Positions 6,097-8,511 of a DNA stretch of 8,511 nucleotides are shown piece by piece. The DNA is from Proteobacteria bacterium UBA3588 (GTDB taxonomy: Bacteria > Pseudomonadota > Gammaproteobacteria > Thiohalomonadales > Thiohalomonadaceae), in the NCBI GenBank assembly GCA_002376325.1, contig DFMR01000105.1:1641-10151 (forward strand), in the 5' to 3' direction. Positions within the stretch are counted from its first letter, which is position 1. Every line of letters begins with the position of its first letter. The notes beneath the pieces were generated by a model. The model ran no database searches, was not told the origin of the DNA, and saw nothing but the letters and a program-made list of their open reading frames with translations. The translations under genes and the position numbers were made by a program.

Positions 6097-6179
6097 GCAT
6101 TTGGTTATTGCGGCAGGGTCTGCGCCAAATCGCTTTATCGCAGCACAGCCGTTTCCACTCCGTGATGGTGACATCCACG

Positions 6180-6977
6180 ATGCATGAGGGCGGCTTCATC
6201 GGCGTATTCGACTCCGGGGTGGGTGGTCTGTCGGTGCTGCGTGCTGTTCGTACGCTGTTGCCCGGCGAAGATCTGGTCTATGTCGCCGATTCGGCGCATG
6301 CACCCTACGGCGACCTGTCGCCACAACGGATCCGTGACCGGGCCGAGCACATTACACGCTATTTGGTAGAGCACGGCGCCAAGGCGATTGTGGTCGCCTG
6401 CAACACCGCCACCGCGGTGGCGGTGGAACATCTGCGTACACTGTTCACTTTACCTATCGTCGCCATCGAACCCGCGGTGAAACCGGCGGTAAACCGTACC
6501 CTATCGGGCACGGTCGGCGTGCTGGCGACCGCGGCGACGCTGGCCAGCGCGCGCTACGCTGCGCTGCTGGCGCGCTACGGTGAGCGTGCGCGCGTGGTGG
6601 CACAGGCATGTCCCGGTCTGGTGGAACGGGTGGAGCAAGGGATGTGGGATGACGCGGGGACATTGACGTTGGTACGGCGTTACGTGGAACCGCTGGTGGC
6701 CGCAGGCGCCGATCAGATCGTGTTGGGCTGCACTCATTATCCGTTTTTGCGCAACGCCATCGAAACCGTCGCCGGACCGGCGGTCGAGGTGCTGGAGACG
6801 GGGCCGGCAGTGGCGGCGGAACTGCAGCGCCGTCTCACCGTAGCCGGGTCGCTGGCGACCGGCTGCACAGGCGGCGTGGGTTTTCTTACCAGCGGCGATC
6901 CGGCGAGCAGCTTACCGGTATTGATGCGGCTGTGGGGGGAAACTGTAGTGCTCGACGCTTGGGAGCGGCGGGACTAG
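6180..6977 (+). CDS. murI: Glutamate racemase
   Basis: MurI interconverts L- and D-glutamate without cofactor, supplying D-glutamate for peptidoglycan. Motifs are complete: IGVFDSGVGGLSVL with D11 and S12 near the N terminus, VACNTAT with catalytic C74, and LGCTHYP with the second catalytic C184 and H186. From the ATG at 6180 the protein has 265 residues, normal for the family, and the first conserved residues begin at position 7. ATG 6165 and GTG 6162 are in frame and would add five or six residues; none of the candidates has a strong Shine-Dalgarno sequence, so the start is uncertain by that amount. An in-frame TTG at 6108 is unlikely because its added residues are not family-like. The gene lies downstream of the REP-like element and converges on the hemerythrin gene 12 bases beyond its stop. 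Confidence 0.94.
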   Translation: MHEGGFIGVFDSGVGGLSVLRAVRTLLPGEDLVYVADSAHAPYGDLSPQRIRDRAEHITRYLVEHGAKAIVVACNTATAVAVEHLRTLFTLPIVAIEPAVKPAVNRTLSGTVGVLATAATLASARYAALLARYGERARVVAQACPGLVERVEQGMWDDAGTLTLVRRYVEPLVAAGADQIVLGCTHYPFLRNAIETVAGPAVEVLETGPAVAAELQRRLTVAGSLATGCTGGVGFLTSGDPASSLPVLMRLWGETVVLDAWERRD

Positions 6978-6995
6978 ACGGCGTCGCGGTTAGTC
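6972..6995. terminator. Weak hairpin joining the convergent murI and hemerythrin stops
   Basis: GACTA (6972-6976) pairs with TAGTC (6991-6995), with a G-U pair next (6977-6990) and two further pairs possible inside (6979-6980 with 6987-6988). The murI TAG and the hemerythrin TAA (TTA on this strand at 6990-6992) both fall in the stem. It could act as a small shared terminator, but T-runs are poor on both strands. Confidence 0.25.
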
Positions 6996-7418
6996 GCTTT
7001 CGATGTCGTATACGCCGCTGTAGACGAATTTCTTGATCTTCATGTCTTCCTGCACCACGTGGCGCAATACCCAGAATTTCAAAAACCGTATCGTTGCCAG
7101 GGTGTCCTTGATCGGTTCGTCGGGGTTGAGCTCCTGGCGGAACTGCGCGACCTCTTTCAGCAGTTGGCGATGTATGTCGCGGTGGGGGATGTAGTCGGAA
7201 TAACTGATGTTTTCCATGACTCGTTCTTCGTGGGCGAAGTGATCGGCGACATGTTGAATCAAGCCGTCCAGCGCCGGTAGCCATTGTGCCGTGGGAGCGC
7301 CTGCGGTCAATTGCTCGATCAGGCCGTTAAGACGTATCACCAGCGCCTGATGCTCGCCGTCGACGAGCCGCAGTTCGGTATCGAAGGTCGGGCTCCATTC
7401 CACTTTCTCGGTCGTCAT
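6990..7418 (-). CDS. Bacteriohemerythrin (single-domain, di-iron O2-binding protein)
   Basis: Bacteriohemerythrins bind O2 reversibly at a non-haem di-iron site and are thought to store, deliver or sense oxygen in the cytoplasm. The 142-residue protein keeps all seven ligands in hemerythrin spacing: H23; H60 and E64 (HxxxE); H79 and H83 (HxxxH), 15 residues after the Glu; and H120 with D125 (HxxxxD). The N-terminal V-E-W-S-P-T-F-D stretch is typical of the family. No signal peptide, membrane segment or fused signalling domain is present, so it is a stand-alone carrier type. On the minus strand AGGA (plus 7430-7433) lies nine bases before the ATG, and a good promoter candidate sits upstream at 7448-7476. 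The physiological role is inferred from the family only; it suggests an organism that meets changing oxygen levels. Confidence 0.93.
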   Translation of the reverse strand: MTTEKVEWSPTFDTELRLVDGEHQALVIRLNGLIEQLTAGAPTAQWLPALDGLIQHVADHFAHEERVMENISYSDYIPHRDIHRQLLKEVAQFRQELNPDEPIKDTLATIRFLKFWVLRHVVQEDMKIKKFVYSGVYDIESD

Positions 7419-7447
7419 GGCGGCGCATATCCTGGCGTGAAACGTCG

Positions 7448-7476
7448 TTTATAGTCTAGCAACCCGTCGCCGGCAA
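7448..7476 (-). promoter_or_regulatory. Candidate sigma70 promoter of the hemerythrin gene
   Basis: On the minus strand TTGCCG (plus 7471-7476, four of six consensus bases) is followed after exactly 17 bases by TATAAA (plus 7448-7453, five of six). Transcription would start near 7441, leaving a leader of about 23 bases with the AGGA ribosome site. It lies wholly in the 62-bp gap after yadH, so the hemerythrin gene can be expressed independently of yadGH. Confidence 0.6.
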
Positions 7477-7480
7477 TCGC

Positions 7481-8251
7481 TCAATTCTTCAGACCGACGC
7501 CGCGGTGAAGCAGAAACAGGGCGAAGCCGAACAACAGGCCGATGAACAGCAGAATGACGCCGAACGCGGTTGTCAAAGGGATGTCGCTGACACCCAGGAT
7601 GCCGTAGCGAAAGGCGTTGATCATGTAGAGGATGGGATTGAACAGCGATATCTGGTGCCACACGTGCGGCAGCATGTCGATGGAATAGAAGATGCCGCCC
7701 AGGTAGGTGAGCGGCGTCAGGATGAAGGTGGGCACGATCGAGATGTCGTCGAAGCTCTTGGCGTAGACGGCGTTGATGAAACCGCCCAACGCGAACAGGG
7801 TCGAGGTGAGCACCACCACCGCCAGCACCACGGCCGGATTATGAATCTGGAGGTGGGTGAAAAAGGCGGCCACCACGGTTACCGCGGCGCCCACGGTGAG
7901 GCCGCGGGCCACGCCGCCGGCAACGAAGCCGAGCAGGATCAGCGTATTGGGGATCGGCGCGATGAGCATCTCTTCCACGTAGTGGGAAAACTTGGCACCG
8001 TAGAATGACGACACCACGTTGGCATAGGAGTTGGTGATCACCGCCATCAGGATCAGCCCGGGGACGATGTAGTCCATATAGCTGTGACCTTCGATATCGC
8101 CGATCTGACGGCCGATGAGCCGGCCGAAGATGATGAAGTAGAGGGCGGTGGTCACCATCGGCGGCAGTACCGTCTGGAGCCAGATACGCAGGTAGCGGCG
8201 GATCTCTTTGATCACGATGGTCTTGAAGGCGGTCATGTTGGTGCCGCTCAT
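7481..8251 (-). CDS. yadH: ABC-2 type transporter permease, YadH family
   Basis: This is the membrane subunit of an ABC exporter whose substrate is not established; it should pair with the YadG-like ATPase encoded just upstream. The 256 residues equal the length of Escherichia coli YadH. About six hydrophobic segments are visible (roughly 24-46, 62-82, 104-131, 139-162, 172-190, 230-248). Family-typical stretches include the amphipathic N terminus KEIRRYLRIWLQT, the cytoplasmic SSFYGAKFSHYVEEMLIAP, and GGIFYSIDMLP before the last segments. The start codon overlaps the yadG stop as ATGA (8248-8251), so the two are translationally coupled. Similarity to polyketide or drug exporters is generic for ABC-2 permeases and says little about the substrate. 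Confidence 0.92.
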   Translation of the reverse strand: MSGTNMTAFKTIVIKEIRRYLRIWLQTVLPPMVTTALYFIIFGRLIGRQIGDIEGHSYMDYIVPGLILMAVITNSYANVVSSFYGAKFSHYVEEMLIAPIPNTLILLGFVAGGVARGLTVGAAVTVVAAFFTHLQIHNPAVVLAVVVLTSTLFALGGFINAVYAKSFDDISIVPTFILTPLTYLGGIFYSIDMLPHVWHQISLFNPILYMINAFRYGILGVSDIPLTTAFGVILLFIGLLFGFALFLLHRGVGLKN

Positions 8252-8511
8252 GATTGGCCTCCCCCGTTCTCCACCAGCCGCAGGAACAGCTCCTCCAGCC
8301 GGTTGGCCTTGTTGCGCATGCTGATCACGTCGATGTGGTGGGCCGACAGCTCCTCGAACAGACGGTTGATGCCGTGGCTGCGCGGCACCTCGACCTCCAG
8401 GGTGTGGGGGTCGGCCAAGCAGGTGGCGTAGCCGTCCAGATGCGGCGCATGGTCTAGGGGATGTTTGACATCCAGCACCAGGGTCTCGGAGTTGAGCTGG
8501 TTGAGCAGCGA
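8248..8511 (-). CDS. yadG: ABC transporter ATP-binding protein YadG, C-terminal part (5' end outside window)
   Basis: Only the last 87 residues are in the window; the frame stays open to the right edge. The Walker and signature motifs lie outside. What is visible matches the domain after the nucleotide-binding core of YadG: LVLDVKHPLDH, DGYATCLADPHTLEVEVPR, HGINRLFEELSAHHIDVISM, and RNKANRLEELFLRLVE, the last being nearly the same in Escherichia coli YadG. The protein would energise the YadH permease by ATP hydrolysis on the cytoplasmic face. The stop TGA (8248-8250) overlaps the yadH ATG. Identification rests on this C-terminal region and the neighbour. Confidence 0.88.
   Translation of the reverse strand, partial: SLLNQLNSETLVLDVKHPLDHAPHLDGYATCLADPHTLEVEVPRSHGINRLFEELSAHHIDVISMRNKANRLEELFLRLVENGGGQS
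8258..8262 (-). promoter_or_regulatory. Strong ribosome binding site fixing the yadH start
   Basis: The minus strand reads GGAGG here within a G-rich run, six bases before the ATG at 8251. This favours 8251 over the in-frame ATG five codons later (8236), which has no such site. The site is inside the end of yadG. Confidence 0.75.

Noticed and set aside
6099..6130. Hairpin ATTTGG/CCAAAT upstream of murI
   Set aside because: Only six outer pairs with a 20-base loop that folds poorly; not distinguishable from chance.
6108..6179. TTG start at 6108 giving a longer murI
   Set aside because: The added residues do not resemble MurI, and ATG 6180 or 6165 gives a normal family N terminus.

Overview
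The window is a GC-rich, tightly packed chromosomal segment that reads as ordinary housekeeping DNA from a gammaproteobacterium. I infer this from the order ilvC-pssA-leuA, a class I ketol-acid reductoisomerase tail, a membrane-type PssA, an Escherichia-like yadG/yadH pair, a full-length release factor 3, and a REP palindrome of the pseudomonad/xanthomonad kind. A Chromatiales-like or related environmental lineage would fit, but I cannot name a genus. No phage, transposase, CRISPR array, tRNA or rRNA is visible.

Left part (1-3017, plus strand): the end of ilvC (valine/isoleucine synthesis) closes with a strong rho-independent terminator. Next come a long imperfect palindrome, pssA (phosphatidylserine synthesis) and leuA (first committed step of leucine synthesis). 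A perfect 13-bp inverted repeat covers the pssA stop codon in the 102-bp gap before leuA.

Middle (3018-6050, plus strand): a 156-bp gap holds a second palindromic element followed by a run of nine T. Then come a family 4 Fe-S uracil-DNA glycosylase, rimI (overlapping it by ATGA) and prfC 28 bp further on, probably one transcription unit for DNA repair, ribosomal protein acetylation and translation termination. The prfC stop codon is part of the GTAG head of a REP-like hairpin.

Right part: murI (glutamate racemase, plus strand) converges on a minus-strand group. That group consists of a bacteriohemerythrin with all seven iron ligands and its own promoter-like sequence, and upstream of it yadH and the end of yadG (an ABC-2 exporter pair, ATGA overlap).

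I see no undescribed multi-gene system. The most unusual content is intergenic: three dissimilar palindromic elements (about 404-488, 3032-3147, 6047-6096), each placed at or soon after the end of a housekeeping gene. Two of them carry short GCG-centred motifs repeated every 8-10 bases. They look like dispersed, non-autonomous repeats, and one could fold as a pseudoknot. No stretch over 300 bases lacks a gene; the gaps 307-548, 1365-1466, 3018-3173 and 6051-6179 are described below.
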